Origin: Chitinophaga rhizophila
GTDB lineage: Bacteria; Bacteroidota; Bacteroidia; Chitinophagales; Chitinophagaceae
Reading direction: 5' to 3'
Length of the DNA: 64,000 nt
NCBI RefSeq assembly: GCF_019492185.1
Contig: NZ_JAICCF010000001.1
Span: 62,001 to 126,000, forward strand
Shown: one piece after another, positions 15,259-24,564 of the stretch
How positions within the stretch are numbered: the stretch's first letter is position 1
How the letters are laid out: the number at the start of each line of letters is the position of its first letter
Program-made: the position numbers and the translations under genes
The notes under the pieces: generated by a model
The model's input: the letters and a program-made list of their open reading frames with translations, nothing else
What the model was told of the DNA's origin: nothing
The model's database searches: none

Positions 15259-16341
15259 TATAGCGCAGCTTCTTTCCAGCATATATAATGCTCTTTCAGC
15301 AATACGGCCGGGAGTTGCCAACGGCAGCTCCTGCCGGGCGAAAGACTGATAAACATACCTTACCACTTCATTCTTACTCTGCATACTCTCGGGTACATCA
15401 AAGTAGAGCACCTCGCTGGTCACATTCCAGGGCGTGTGCTGCGGATTAGTCAATGCATATAGCACGAGTACAGGTGTCTGAACTGCAGATGCGATATGTA
15501 TTGTACCAGTATTAACAGAGATGAGTAACGAACAGTGCCTGATTAATACAATCAGTTCCTGCAGATTAAACACTCCTGCCGCTGAAAAGGTATGCCCGCC
15601 TATCTCATGTCTCATTGCACTTGCCTCCACTTCATTACATTTGCCGGTAATCAGCAACTGACATTCGCCTTGAGCGACTATCTCCCTGCCTGCCTTTACC
15701 CAGTCAGCCATTGCGTACTTACGCTTCTGTTCTGACACTTCGGGATGCAGGATGGCCCACGGCTGATCTGGTTGCAGACCCAGGAGCTGTAGTTTATGCA
15801 GAACAATAGGCCACAGATCTTCTCTTACCTGTAAACTAAACCTGCTCTCCTTTACTACTGCCCCTACCCTTGCCACAAGATTCAAGTCACGGACTACCTG
15901 GTGCCGGATGTACGTATACGGCTCTTCATCAGGTATCCAATGGGTGAGCAGATGATATGGGTTTTCCCTGCAATAGGCCAGTCTCAAAGGAATCTCTGCC
16001 AGATAAGCCAGCAGGATCGACGGCATCGGATTCTGGCTGTATACAGTGAAGATCACTGCCGCATCAAAAGCTTCCTTTTTCAGACGGTCGGCCAGTTCAG
16101 TAAACTGAGCAGGATGAGTAACACCATTGGTTTGCACCCAGGGCACATCACATACAATAACCTCATCTATCTCGGGAATTTCCGGCGCTACGGCTGCTCC
16201 CATAGAAGAAACAAGTACCGTAATATGACAATCAAATGTCTGCTTTAACGCTTTGATAGCCGGTGTGCTCATCAGCAGATCGCCTATATTATCCGGACGA
16301 ATACACAATATCCGCCGGCATGCATGCCATTCCTTTTCCAT
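15223..16341 (-). CDS. Second GT9 heptosyltransferase-like glycosyltransferase
   Basis: A 372-residue GT-B protein with the GT9 N-terminal motif RILCIRPDNIGDLLMSTPAI and the donor-site segments WAILHPEVSEQKRKYAMADW, ISVNTGTIHIASAVQTPV and LTNPQHTPW. It starts 1 bp into the stop of hldE (TAATG overlap), so the two are translationally coupled and its donor is probably an ADP-heptose made by that enzyme. It converges with, and overlaps by 36 bp, the plus-strand GT9 gene. Confidence 0.9.
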   Translation of the reverse strand: MEKEWHACRRILCIRPDNIGDLLMSTPAIKALKQTFDCHITVLVSSMGAAVAPEIPEIDEVIVCDVPWVQTNGVTHPAQFTELADRLKKEAFDAAVIFTVYSQNPMPSILLAYLAEIPLRLAYCRENPYHLLTHWIPDEEPYTYIRHQVVRDLNLVARVGAVVKESRFSLQVREDLWPIVLHKLQLLGLQPDQPWAILHPEVSEQKRKYAMADWVKAGREIVAQGECQLLITGKCNEVEASAMRHEIGGHTFSAAGVFNLQELIVLIRHCSLLISVNTGTIHIASAVQTPVLVLYALTNPQHTPWNVTSEVLYFDVPESMQSKNEVVRYVYQSFARQELPLATPGRIAERALYMLERSCAISGSFQQPHTLP

Positions 16342-17825
16342 TATGCCTCCGCTACTTTTAAGACAGGCGTAGTATAAATACGTTTTATGATCAGCGTCGT
16401 GGAGCGGTCAGGCACTAATGGCAGCAATACCACTTCTCCACCATATTCCTCTACTGCGGCTGCTTCCGGAAGCGATTCCCTGTTATAATCGCCACCTTTG
16501 GCAAATACATCCGGGCGGATGATCCTGATCAGTGGTTCGGGAGTATCATCGTGCTGGTCGCCAAATGCGATGAGGTGTGAGATAGCTCCTAACCCTGCCA
16601 GCACCTGTACCCGGTCATTCAGACTATTAATAGGTCTTTCGGGGCCTTTCAGCCTCTTGATACTCTCATCGGTATTTACCCCGACAATCAGCACGTCACC
16701 TAGTGAAGCTGCCCTTTCCAGGTAGCTGACATGTCCGCTATGCAGTATATCAAAACAGCCATTGGTAAATACGATCTTTCTGCCTTGTGCTCTGTACATC
16801 TCACATAAGGCTGACAGTTCTTCCAGGTCACTAATGCACTTATCCCTGATAGAGAAGTATGCCACCAGTTCACTATGCTTACAATGTGCTGTATTGCTTT
16901 TACTGATAGCTACTGCCGCTGCCGCTCCGGCTATTTCGGCGGCAGTTGCCGCTGCTGCCCCTGTAAGACAGGATAGTGTAAAGGCGCTGATGTAAGTATC
17001 ACCTGCGCCAGATACATTAGGAGTATTAACCGGGCGTGCAGCAGTATGACATAATAGTTTATCTTCCTGGAATATCAATGCGCCTTCCTCATCCAGGGTG
17101 ATGGCGCTTATCTTAGCACCTGTCGCCTGGTAGATAGCCGTACCCATCTCTTCCAGCTGCTGGGCCTTGCGACCTGGCATTTCCGGTAGACCAAGCAATT
17201 CAGTAATCTCTTTGTAATTAGGCTTGATTACGTCAGGTTGCAGACACTTGTACCTGTCCAGCCGTTTAGCATCCACAGCTACAAATTTCCGGAAGTCCCG
17301 GTTCATGGCAGTCAGGGCTTCAATAATAGCTGGTGTAATCAGTCCTTTGTTATAATCAGCGATCAGGATGGCATCATGCAGAGGCAATTGCTCACTCAGC
17401 ACAGCGATGATCTGCTGTTCGCAGTCCTGATCCAGCTGCAGTTCTGTGCCTTCATCATACCGGGTCAGTAACTGATGCCCGGCAATCACCCTGGTTTTGG
17501 TAATGGTACGTCGTGTATCACAACGTACTACCTGATCACAAATACCCTCTTTCTCGAGCAATTCCCCCGCTAATCTGGCAGCATGGTCATCGCCGGTAAG
17601 GCTGACAAATGTAACCTTCGCGCCCAGGTGACGCAGGTTGGCAGCTGCATTGGCGCCTCCGCCTAATACAGAGGTATGCGAGCTGATATCCACTACTGGT
17701 ACCGGCGCTTCAGGAGACAGACGGGTACTTGCTCCCCTCAGATAAGTGTCTATCATCAGATCGCCAAGTACCAGCACTGCAGGTTCTACAAAAGACCTGA
17801 TCAATGTCTGATATATGAGTTCCAT
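16341..17825 (-). CDS. hldE: Bifunctional heptose-7-phosphate kinase / heptose-1-phosphate adenylyltransferase
   Basis: A 494-residue fusion of the usual HldE length. Residues about 1-320 form a ribokinase-like kinase (VLVLGDLMIDTYLRG, GGGANAAANLRHLGA, and the catalytic NVSGAGDTYISAF). Residues about 340-480 form a nucleotidyltransferase (FTNGCFDILHSGHVSYL). The enzyme makes heptose 1,7-bisphosphate and, after GmhB removes the 7-phosphate, ADP-heptose. It overlaps gmhB by 25 bp. GmhA and the epimerase HldD are not seen in the window, so the final sugar may be D,D- or L,D-heptose. Confidence 0.95.
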   Translation of the reverse strand: MELIYQTLIRSFVEPAVLVLGDLMIDTYLRGASTRLSPEAPVPVVDISSHTSVLGGGANAAANLRHLGAKVTFVSLTGDDHAARLAGELLEKEGICDQVVRCDTRRTITKTRVIAGHQLLTRYDEGTELQLDQDCEQQIIAVLSEQLPLHDAILIADYNKGLITPAIIEALTAMNRDFRKFVAVDAKRLDRYKCLQPDVIKPNYKEITELLGLPEMPGRKAQQLEEMGTAIYQATGAKISAITLDEEGALIFQEDKLLCHTAARPVNTPNVSGAGDTYISAFTLSCLTGAAAATAAEIAGAAAAVAISKSNTAHCKHSELVAYFSIRDKCISDLEELSALCEMYRAQGRKIVFTNGCFDILHSGHVSYLERAASLGDVLIVGVNTDESIKRLKGPERPINSLNDRVQVLAGLGAISHLIAFGDQHDDTPEPLIRIIRPDVFAKGGDYNRESLPEAAAVEEYGGEVVLLPLVPDRSTTLIIKRIYTTPVLKVAEA

Positions 17826-18397
17826 GTACTATGGTTTGTAGTAGAGTGATTGGCAATCATTGTTGCCGCTTCGAGTAAATCTTTAACTATATATTCCGGC
17901 CTGGAATTAGGGTTTATAACCCATTCTGTTTCATTTCCGTTATTAATGAGTATCGACTGACAACCAGCGCGGTTACCTGCTTCTACGTCATGTAGTATGT
18001 CGCCTATCATCCATGATTCACCCAGAGAAATATCCAGATCAATAGCCGCACGAATGATCATGCCCGGGGCGGGTTTACGGCAAGTGCAGGAGGCCGCGAA
18101 TGGTTCTACTTTTCCAGCAGGGTGGTGCGGACAGTAATAAAATCCGTCCAGCCTGATTCCACCATCAGCCAGCAGACGCCTCACCGTCCCTATTACAGGC
18201 TGCAGTGCATCTTCTGAAAAATATCCATGTGCGACACCTGCCTGGTTGGAGATTACCACGATCAGATATCCTTTTTGCTGTAACAACCTCAACCCCTCTA
18301 TGGCAAAGTGTTCGAGTTGTATTTTGTCAGGGTCAACATTGTATGGTACGTTACGGATAAGCGTGCCATCTTTATCAATGAAGATTGCTTTTCTCAT
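17801..18397 (-). CDS. gmhB: D-glycero-D-manno-heptose 1,7-bisphosphate 7-phosphatase
   Basis: A 198-residue HAD phosphatase with the nucleophile motif FIDKDGTLI at residues 6-14, motif II VISNQAGV, the zinc loop CPHHPAG...CTCRKPAPG that defines GmhB/HisB-type enzymes, and motif IV MIGDILHDVEAG. It sits between hldE and a GT4 gene with overlaps of about 24 bp on both sides. It supplies heptose-1-phosphate for the adenylyltransferase half of HldE. The C-terminus is extended with an odd NHSTTNHSTWNS stretch. Confidence 0.92.
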   Translation of the reverse strand: MRKAIFIDKDGTLIRNVPYNVDPDKIQLEHFAIEGLRLLQQKGYLIVVISNQAGVAHGYFSEDALQPVIGTVRRLLADGGIRLDGFYYCPHHPAGKVEPFAASCTCRKPAPGMIIRAAIDLDISLGESWMIGDILHDVEAGNRAGCQSILINNGNETEWVINPNSRPEYIVKDLLEAATMIANHSTTNHSTWNSYIRH

Positions 18398-19658
18398 AAG
18401 TGATCATTTGGGCTGACGCTGTCTTCTCAGGGTATACCACACCACTGCCGATCACCTTTTCATACAAGCTCTGTATGTCCTGTGCTACCAGTTCCCATGT
18501 AAAGAGCTTATTAATCCTTCTCACAGCATTCACGCTCATCTCTTTCAGACGTGCAGGCGAACGCAGTAATGAAGTAATCTTTGCCGCCAGCGCAACCGGA
18601 TCCTTAGGCGGTACCAACGCGCCGGTATGACCATCAGCCACACTGAAACGGACGCCGCCTACGTTACTGCCTATTACCGGCGTGCCGCAAGCCATTGCTT
18701 CCAGCGGCGTGATACCGAACGGCTCATACCAGGGTGTCGTGATAAACAGGTCAGCTGCTGCGTAATAATATTTTAGTTCCTCCCGGGACTTCTGCCCCAG
18801 AAAACTGATTTTATCGCTAAGCCCCAGTTCTGCTGCCAGCTCTCGTAAGCGCTGTAGCTCACTGGCTGTATCAATATCCCCGCCTACTATCAGCAGCTTT
18901 ACCGGCGCATCGCTGCAACGTACTGCTGCCAGGGCGGTAATAACTGTATCCACTCCTTTCCTGGGAACCATCCGGCCCAGTTGTAGCAGGATCCGTTCAT
19001 CGGCAGGCAGCTGTAATAGACTGCGCGCCACTGATTTATTGACCGGGTAAAATTCTGCCGTATTGACGCCACAGGGAATGATAGTAATCTTCTCTACCTG
19101 CGCATCGTAATAGTTAATCAGGTCATCCCTATCCTGCGGACATTCGGCAATGATCATACTGGCTTCTCTGACAGCCTGTTCTTCAATAGCAATGCGCTCC
19201 TTGGGGAATCTGTCATTGTCTCCCTGATGAATGCGACGGATATGTCCCAGGGCATGGAACGTAACGACAAAGGGTATACCCAGCGTCTTCTTAAGTTCCA
19301 TAGCAACCAGTGCAGACATAAAGAAATTTGCATGTACCAGCTCATATGACAGTTGTTCGCTACTGATAAAGTGCAGTACATCATTGGTAAAAGCCGGCAT
19401 ATATTGCAGTAGCTCTTCTTTCGGAATATCGGCAGCGGGTCCGGCATCCACATGGATAATACGGATCTGCTCACTGAAAGCAACTACTTTAGGTAGTTCA
19501 TGCTCATCCCTGCGGGTGAAGATATCAATCTGATATCCTTTTAATGACAGCTGCCTGGCTACCTCTCCGACATATACATTCTGTCCTCCTGCGTCAGCAC
19601 CACCCAATGCGGCCAGTGGCGAAGCATGTTCGCTGATAAATGCAATCCTTCTTCCCAT
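18375..19658 (-). CDS. GT4 family glycosyltransferase (MshA / sucrose-phosphate-synthase-like)
   Basis: A 427-residue GT-B enzyme. The N-terminal loop GGADAGGQNVYVGEVARQL resembles that of MshA and sucrose-phosphate synthases. The donor site has LQLGRMVPRKGVDTVI and the EX7E motif TPWYEPFGITPLEAMACGTPV. It overlaps gmhB by 23 bp and follows another GT4 gene by 16 bp, so it is part of the heptose/glycan operon. The acceptor is unknown. Confidence 0.9.
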   Translation of the reverse strand: MGRRIAFISEHASPLAALGGADAGGQNVYVGEVARQLSLKGYQIDIFTRRDEHELPKVVAFSEQIRIIHVDAGPAADIPKEELLQYMPAFTNDVLHFISSEQLSYELVHANFFMSALVAMELKKTLGIPFVVTFHALGHIRRIHQGDNDRFPKERIAIEEQAVREASMIIAECPQDRDDLINYYDAQVEKITIIPCGVNTAEFYPVNKSVARSLLQLPADERILLQLGRMVPRKGVDTVITALAAVRCSDAPVKLLIVGGDIDTASELQRLRELAAELGLSDKISFLGQKSREELKYYYAAADLFITTPWYEPFGITPLEAMACGTPVIGSNVGGVRFSVADGHTGALVPPKDPVALAAKITSLLRSPARLKEMSVNAVRRINKLFTWELVAQDIQSLYEKVIGSGVVYPEKTASAQMITYEKSNLH

Positions 19659-19674
19659 GTGCTAAGTTTTAAGA

Positions 19675-20718
19675 TCAGATGTCGCTGGCGATGGTACTTG
19701 GGTCAGATTCCACCGGTTGCTTTCCGAACAGTTGGTCAGTATAAATCACTTCGTTCATGTTGCCATTGCAAACATTATAGAATAACCTTTCCCAGTCTGC
19801 AATGAAACGGTTGATACTAAAACGCTTCATAGCAGTAGCCTTTGCCTCGGCTCCCATCTGTGCAGCCATCTCAGGCTCATTGAGCAACACTCTCATCTTC
19901 CGGATCAGGTAGTTGACATCAGTATGGATAAACCCGTTCTTTCCATTCTCAATAACAGTCACCAGCTCAGTTGTTGCTAGTCCGACAACAGGTAACCCCT
20001 GCATCATGGCTTCGCACACTGCCAGTGCCAGACTGGTATGCCGTACCGGATGGAAATAGAATCGGTATCTGCTTCTGAACTGCGGCAGCTGTGGATGCAG
20101 GATCTCTCCTACGCCGTCTGCGCCATTGCCCATACCGGCCAGATCGACAGGTATGATATTACGCACCTGCTGAAAGATGTCCCAACCGAGACCTCTTCCA
20201 CGCTGCGGAAGGTGGTTGATAGTCACCAGTCCCTTTGCCAGTTCACCTGTGTAAGGCACATCCGGCATCGTTACGCCATGCTCTATCACGGTAGCGGGGG
20301 TACGGTTATTATCCCACATTAATCTGTTATAATGGGTTACATGCACCAGGCAAATCCTGCGGTCATTCACAACGTGTCTCGCTGCTACCGGATTCTTTGC
20401 AGGTGTGTTGTGCTCCAGGTAAACCCTGGGTAATCTTCGTTGCGCAGGAGACAGTATATCATACTGATCTACCAGATAATCTTTTGTGGACTGATACAGG
20501 ATGACATCAAAGTCAAAGTCCTTTACCATCTTAACGGGAATCTCATGTACATTGTCTCCGAAAGGGAATGTTCTGCCCCTCCCATAATACCCAGGCGTGC
20601 GCTGCTCATTTACCGGAATATAAATATCAAAGTTACCTTGTGACAAATAATACAGGTAACTCCCATGTATATGCCATGTAAAAATCTTCAGCCTGGGCCG
20701 CTGCTGTGTAGTCGTCAT
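19675..20718 (-). CDS. GT4-like glycosyltransferase, first gene of the hldE operon
   Basis: A 347-residue protein with a shortened N-terminal half (KIFTWHIHGSYLYYLSQGNFD) and a GT4-like C-terminal donor domain (YFHPVRHTSLALAVCEAMMQGLPVVGL, equivalent to the EX7E region). It probably heads the minus-strand transcript GT4-GT4-gmhB-hldE-GT9. A role in the same glycan is inferred from the operon. Confidence 0.85.
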   Translation of the reverse strand: MTTTQQRPRLKIFTWHIHGSYLYYLSQGNFDIYIPVNEQRTPGYYGRGRTFPFGDNVHEIPVKMVKDFDFDVILYQSTKDYLVDQYDILSPAQRRLPRVYLEHNTPAKNPVAARHVVNDRRICLVHVTHYNRLMWDNNRTPATVIEHGVTMPDVPYTGELAKGLVTINHLPQRGRGLGWDIFQQVRNIIPVDLAGMGNGADGVGEILHPQLPQFRSRYRFYFHPVRHTSLALAVCEAMMQGLPVVGLATTELVTVIENGKNGFIHTDVNYLIRKMRVLLNEPEMAAQMGAEAKATAMKRFSINRFIADWERLFYNVCNGNMNEVIYTDQLFGKQPVESDPSTIASDI

Positions 20719-21179
20719 ATATATAATTGATAGGATTGACAGTTGGTAACAAAAATGTGCTTACGCTTTCCCGATGTGTCTTTAGTTTCAACCAGACCAA
20801 ACATTCTTTACTTGTCTAAAATGGGCTTCATGCGTCTGAGATCAATAAACAAACCAAATCTGTCAATCCCGAAACAATTGATTTATAGTATCTTATTTTT
20901 ACAGATTAGTAATTCGCATAAAGCACTGAGTAGAAGCGCTTCCCCGGCGGACGCTGCTGGTAGAGTATTTTTTGATCCCATGGGTCTGCAGGTGTAACAG
21001 ATAAAATACACACTTGACGCGCCAGTTCTACAATTGATGTGTGTTGTTCACATCCCGCTGTCCGATCAAGACAAGTATGTATTATAATCGCCATGGCATG
21101 ATTTTCCAACTGCATGAATAACCTGTCTATCCCTCACCCCGGACGTTCAACCTTTTTTACTTACTTAAACAAAAAACAT
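20719..21179. other. Intergenic region between divergent glycan operon and alcohol dehydrogenase
   Basis: About 460 bp without a convincing gene. It is AT-rich next to both start codons, as expected for two divergent promoters. Short frames on both strands (for example 20743-20997 on plus) have no recognisable content. No repeat or riboswitch was recognised. Confidence 0.5.
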
Positions 21180-22337
21180 ATGAAGGCAGCTGTATTTCAT
21201 AAAATAGGTGACATCAGTGTAGATACTGTCGAAGACCCAAGAATTGAACACGCAGAAGACGTAATTGTCAAAGTCACTTCCACTGCTATATGCGGCTCTG
21301 ATCTTCATATTTATGACGGATTCTTTCCGCAACTGAAAGACCAGGTAATGGGACATGAGTTCATGGGCATTATCGAAGAAGTTGGCTCTGGTGTGCATAA
21401 GCTGAAGAAAGGCGACCGCGTCGTCGTACCCTTCCCTATCGCATGCGGTAGTTGCTACTTCTGTAATCACCAGTTACCTGTCCATTGCGAAAACAGTAAT
21501 AAAGAACATTACGGCCCCCAGGGTGATCTTACTTCAGGTAAAGGCGGCGGATTGTTCGGGTATACTGACCTTTATGGCGCTTATGCCGGCGGACAGGCAG
21601 AATATGCCCGTGTACCTTTCGCCAACTTCGGCCCGCGTGTCGTACCCGATAGCCTGACAGACGAACAGGTTCTATTCCTCACCGACATCTTCCCTACGGG
21701 ATGGTCTGCTATTGACTGGGCGCAACTGAAAGGTGGAGAAACAGTGGCCATCTTCGGCTCAGGCCCTGTAGGACTGATGGCGCAGAAAGCTGCCTGGATC
21801 AATGGTGCAGGAAGAGTTATTGCAATTGACCCTGTACAATACCGGCTGGACATGGCCAGGAATACTAACAGGGTAGAAACTATCAATTCAGCAGAGTCGG
21901 ACGCTGTACAGGCTATCTATGACCTCACGCAAGGCAGAGGTGCAGACGTGTGTGTAGATGCAGTAGGTATGGAAGCTGACCGCAGTTTCCTGGAGAAAGT
22001 TAAAGCTACCATCAATGTAGAAAAAGGTACTTCAAAAGTACTGGAAAACTGCTTCAAAGCGGTGCGCCGTGGCGGTACTGTCAGCGTAGTCGGTGTATAT
22101 GGAAGCCCTTATGATAACTTCCCTGTTCACCGCATATTCGATAAAGGTATCACCATCAAATCAGGACAGGCTCCTGTACATAGCTATATAGACCACCTGA
22201 TAGAACTGGTAACCACCGGCCGCGTTACACTGGACGACATCATTACGCATAAACTGCCTTTGTCCGCAGCCAGGAATGCCTACGACATCTTCAAAAAGAA
22301 AGAAGATGGTTGTGTGAAAGTGATACTTAATCCTTAA
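21180..22337 (+). CDS. Zinc-dependent alcohol dehydrogenase (glutathione-independent formaldehyde dehydrogenase-like)
   Basis: A 385-residue medium-chain dehydrogenase. Catalytic zinc ligands are Cys38 in AICGSDLH and His59/Glu60 in MGHEFMG. The structural zinc is held by Cys89, 92, 95 and 103 (ACGSCYFCNHQLPVHC). The NAD-binding loop is IFGSGPVGLMAQ. The insert NSNKEHYGPQGDL...GYTDLYGAYAGGQAEY matches the FdhA-type subgroup. The start at 21180 (MKAAVFHKIGD) is where the family begins. A clear terminator follows. Confidence 0.9.
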   Translation: MKAAVFHKIGDISVDTVEDPRIEHAEDVIVKVTSTAICGSDLHIYDGFFPQLKDQVMGHEFMGIIEEVGSGVHKLKKGDRVVVPFPIACGSCYFCNHQLPVHCENSNKEHYGPQGDLTSGKGGGLFGYTDLYGAYAGGQAEYARVPFANFGPRVVPDSLTDEQVLFLTDIFPTGWSAIDWAQLKGGETVAIFGSGPVGLMAQKAAWINGAGRVIAIDPVQYRLDMARNTNRVETINSAESDAVQAIYDLTQGRGADVCVDAVGMEADRSFLEKVKATINVEKGTSKVLENCFKAVRRGGTVSVVGVYGSPYDNFPVHRIFDKGITIKSGQAPVHSYIDHLIELVTTGRVTLDDIITHKLPLSAARNAYDIFKKKEDGCVKVILNP

Positions 22338-22344
22338 AATACCG

Positions 22345-22375
22345 GAAAGCCGCTTAACAGTAAGCGGCTTTCTTA
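22345..22375 (+). terminator. Intrinsic terminator after the alcohol dehydrogenase
   Basis: A perfect 12-bp stem, GAAAGCCGCTTA (22345-22356) and TAAGCGGCTTTC (22361-22372), with a 4-nt ACAG-type loop and a short T-rich end. It lies 7 nt after the stop codon. Confidence 0.8.
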
Positions 22376-22475
22376 CACAGCATACCATTACCCATCATTA
22401 TCCATCCGCCCTGGTATAACTCATACCGTCGGGCACACTAATTGATCTTCCTACGCGAACCAAACTCCAAAAGAA

Positions 22476-23996
22476 ATGATAAAGAGAGACGGAGCACAGA
22501 CCAGCTTATGGCAGGGAAATATTCAGTCATATATCCCGACAGGCAAAGCAGACAGACATGCTAAATACGATGTAGTCATCATAGGCGGCGGTATTACAGG
22601 CGTTACCACCGGACTGCTATTGCAGGAAGCAGGCAAAAAATGTCTGCTGGTAGAGGCAGAAGAACTTGGATTTGGTACTACCGGCGGCACCACCGCTCAT
22701 CTGAATACACTACTCGACACTCCTTACTATGTTATTGCACAGAACTTTGGGGAGGAGCATGCAAAGCATGTGGCGCAGGCTACTGCTGAGGCCCTCAATC
22801 TTATCCGCAGTAATGTAACCAGGTTTAATATAGATTGTGGCTTCCAGGAAGCTTCGGCTTACCTCTACGCCCAGGATGCCGATCAGGAGAAAGAACTGGA
22901 GAAGATCCGGAAATCGGCTGAAGATGCTGGCCTCAACATCGGCTATGTACAGGAAATTCCTGTGAATATGCATTATACAAAGGCAATACGCGCTGCCGGA
23001 CAAGCAAAATTCAATCCGCTGGAATATATTCAGGGAATTGCACAAGCTTTTGAAGCTGCAGGTGGCGTCATACTCCAACAAACACGTGTGATTAACGTAA
23101 CGGAAGACGACTCTATGAAAGTGGCTACTACTGCCGGTATCTTTAGTACTACAGACGTAGTGTATGCCACACATATTCCTCCGGGTATCAACCTGCTGCA
23201 CCTGCGCTGTGCGCCATACAGAAGTTATGCAATGGCGGTTACGCTTGAAGATGAAGCCTACCCATATGACCTCAGCTACGACCTGTACGACCCTTACCAC
23301 TATTATCGTACGCAGATTGTGAACGGTCAGTACTACCTCATAGCTGGCGGGGAGGATCATAAAACAGGTACGCAGGAAAATACAGACCAATGCTTCCGCC
23401 AACTGGAAGCACATGTGAGAAAACACTTTAAAGTGAAAGAAGTTGCTTACAAATGGTCTTCTCAATACTACGAGCCTACCGACGGCCTCCCATACATCGG
23501 ATACCTGCCAGGTTATGAAGACCACGTATTCGTGGCCTCCGGCTTCGGTGGAAATGGTATGACCTACGGTACCGTATCAGCTCAATTGCTGAAATGTATT
23601 ATCATGAAAGAGACGCCTGTGCTCGAAAAACTGTTTGACCCTAACAGGATTAAACCCGTAGCCGGCTTCACCAACTTCGTGACGCATAATACAGATGTTA
23701 TCAAAGAATTTTTCGGAAAGCTCTTTTCGGCTGACGAACTGAAGCAACTGGCCGACCTGGCCCCCGGCGAAGGCAAACTGGTTACCTACCGCGACAGGAA
23801 GGTGGCCCTGTACAGAAATGAAGAAGGTAAGCTGCATGCACTGAATCCAACCTGTACACACATGAAATGTGATGTGAAATGGAATCAGTCAGAACGCTCC
23901 TGGGATTGCCCATGCCACGGTGCAAGATATAACTACGATGGCAAGGTGATTACCGGTCCTGCGGATGCAGACCTCGAAGGATTAGCCCTGTCATAA
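22476..23996 (+). CDS. FAD-dependent oxidoreductase with C-terminal Rieske [2Fe-2S] domain
   Basis: A 506-residue fusion. Residues about 30-400 are a DAO-type FAD domain (VVIIGGGITGVTTGLLLQEAG at the N-terminus; FVASGFGGNGMTYG near residue 355). The C-terminal Rieske domain holds the cluster ligands Cys460/His462 (CTHMKC) and Cys478/His481 (CPCHGARY). This architecture occurs in a widespread but poorly characterised oxidoreductase family. The CinA-type gene follows 19 bp downstream, so the two are likely co-transcribed. The substrate is unknown. Confidence 0.88.
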   Translation: MIKRDGAQTSLWQGNIQSYIPTGKADRHAKYDVVIIGGGITGVTTGLLLQEAGKKCLLVEAEELGFGTTGGTTAHLNTLLDTPYYVIAQNFGEEHAKHVAQATAEALNLIRSNVTRFNIDCGFQEASAYLYAQDADQEKELEKIRKSAEDAGLNIGYVQEIPVNMHYTKAIRAAGQAKFNPLEYIQGIAQAFEAAGGVILQQTRVINVTEDDSMKVATTAGIFSTTDVVYATHIPPGINLLHLRCAPYRSYAMAVTLEDEAYPYDLSYDLYDPYHYYRTQIVNGQYYLIAGGEDHKTGTQENTDQCFRQLEAHVRKHFKVKEVAYKWSSQYYEPTDGLPYIGYLPGYEDHVFVASGFGGNGMTYGTVSAQLLKCIIMKETPVLEKLFDPNRIKPVAGFTNFVTHNTDVIKEFFGKLFSADELKQLADLAPGEGKLVTYRDRKVALYRNEEGKLHALNPTCTHMKCDVKWNQSERSWDCPCHGARYNYDGKVITGPADADLEGLALS

Positions 23997-24015
23997 GCGA
24001 AAAACGGTAAACGAT

Positions 24016-24516
24016 ATGAATTACGGATATGATATTGATACAATAAATAATATTTCAGCATTACTTCAAAAGAAACAGGAAACCCTGGCGGTTGCAGAAA
24101 GTGTTACTGCCGGACAATTACAAATGGCCTTTTCCCTGGCTGAAGGAGCCACCCAGATATTCCAAGGTGGCATCACAGCCTATAACATCGGTCAGAAAGC
24201 CAGGCACCTGCTGATTGACCCGGTACATGCAGGTAATTGTAACTGCGTGTCTGATAAGGTAGCAGGACAGATGGCTGTAGCCGTCGGTAAAATGTTCTCC
24301 GCCGACTGGGGCATCGCTATCACCGGGTATGCTTCGCCCGTTCCGGAAGAGAATATCCAGGAACTATTTGCAGACTACGCCATATACCATCGTGACCAGT
24401 GTATCAAATCTGAGCGTATCTCTGCTCCGCAGCTGGACGTGTTGACCGTCAGATTACATTTTACTAATACATTACTGCAGAAATTCTATGAAGCCTGCAG
24501 GCAGATCAATATATAG
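24016..24516 (+). CDS. CinA C-terminal-type nicotinamide-nucleotide amidase-like protein
   Basis: A 166-residue stand-alone CinA_C domain. The family motif AESVTAGQL is at residues 27-35, followed by GATQIFQGGITAYNIGQKARHLL. GITGYASPVPEE replaces the more usual GITGIAGP. Active family members (PncC) deamidate NMN to NaMN in NAD recycling. The altered second motif leaves activity uncertain. It lies just after the FAD/Rieske gene. Confidence 0.8.
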   Translation: MNYGYDIDTINNISALLQKKQETLAVAESVTAGQLQMAFSLAEGATQIFQGGITAYNIGQKARHLLIDPVHAGNCNCVSDKVAGQMAVAVGKMFSADWGIAITGYASPVPEENIQELFADYAIYHRDQCIKSERISAPQLDVLTVRLHFTNTLLQKFYEACRQINI

Positions 24517-24531
24517 GCCGGTGGCATGGAA

Positions 24532-24540
24532 TAATCTTTG
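24532..24540 (+). promoter_or_regulatory. Candidate -7 promoter box of the 74-residue protein gene
   Basis: TAATCTTTG lies 25 bp before the ATG at 24565. It is within a 15-base string, TAATCTTTGTGCCCC, repeated exactly at 11154-11168. Confidence 0.5.
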
Positions 24541-24564
24541 TGCCCCAACTACTAAACTTGTCTT

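Noticed and set aside
11579-20718. Phage or mobile island origin for the glycan locus
   Set aside because: No integrase, transposase, tRNA edge or direct repeats were seen, and codon use looks like the surroundings by eye.
22710-23525. 271-codon minus-strand frame
   Set aside because: Antisense to the FAD/Rieske gene, which has complete domain motifs; a shadow frame.
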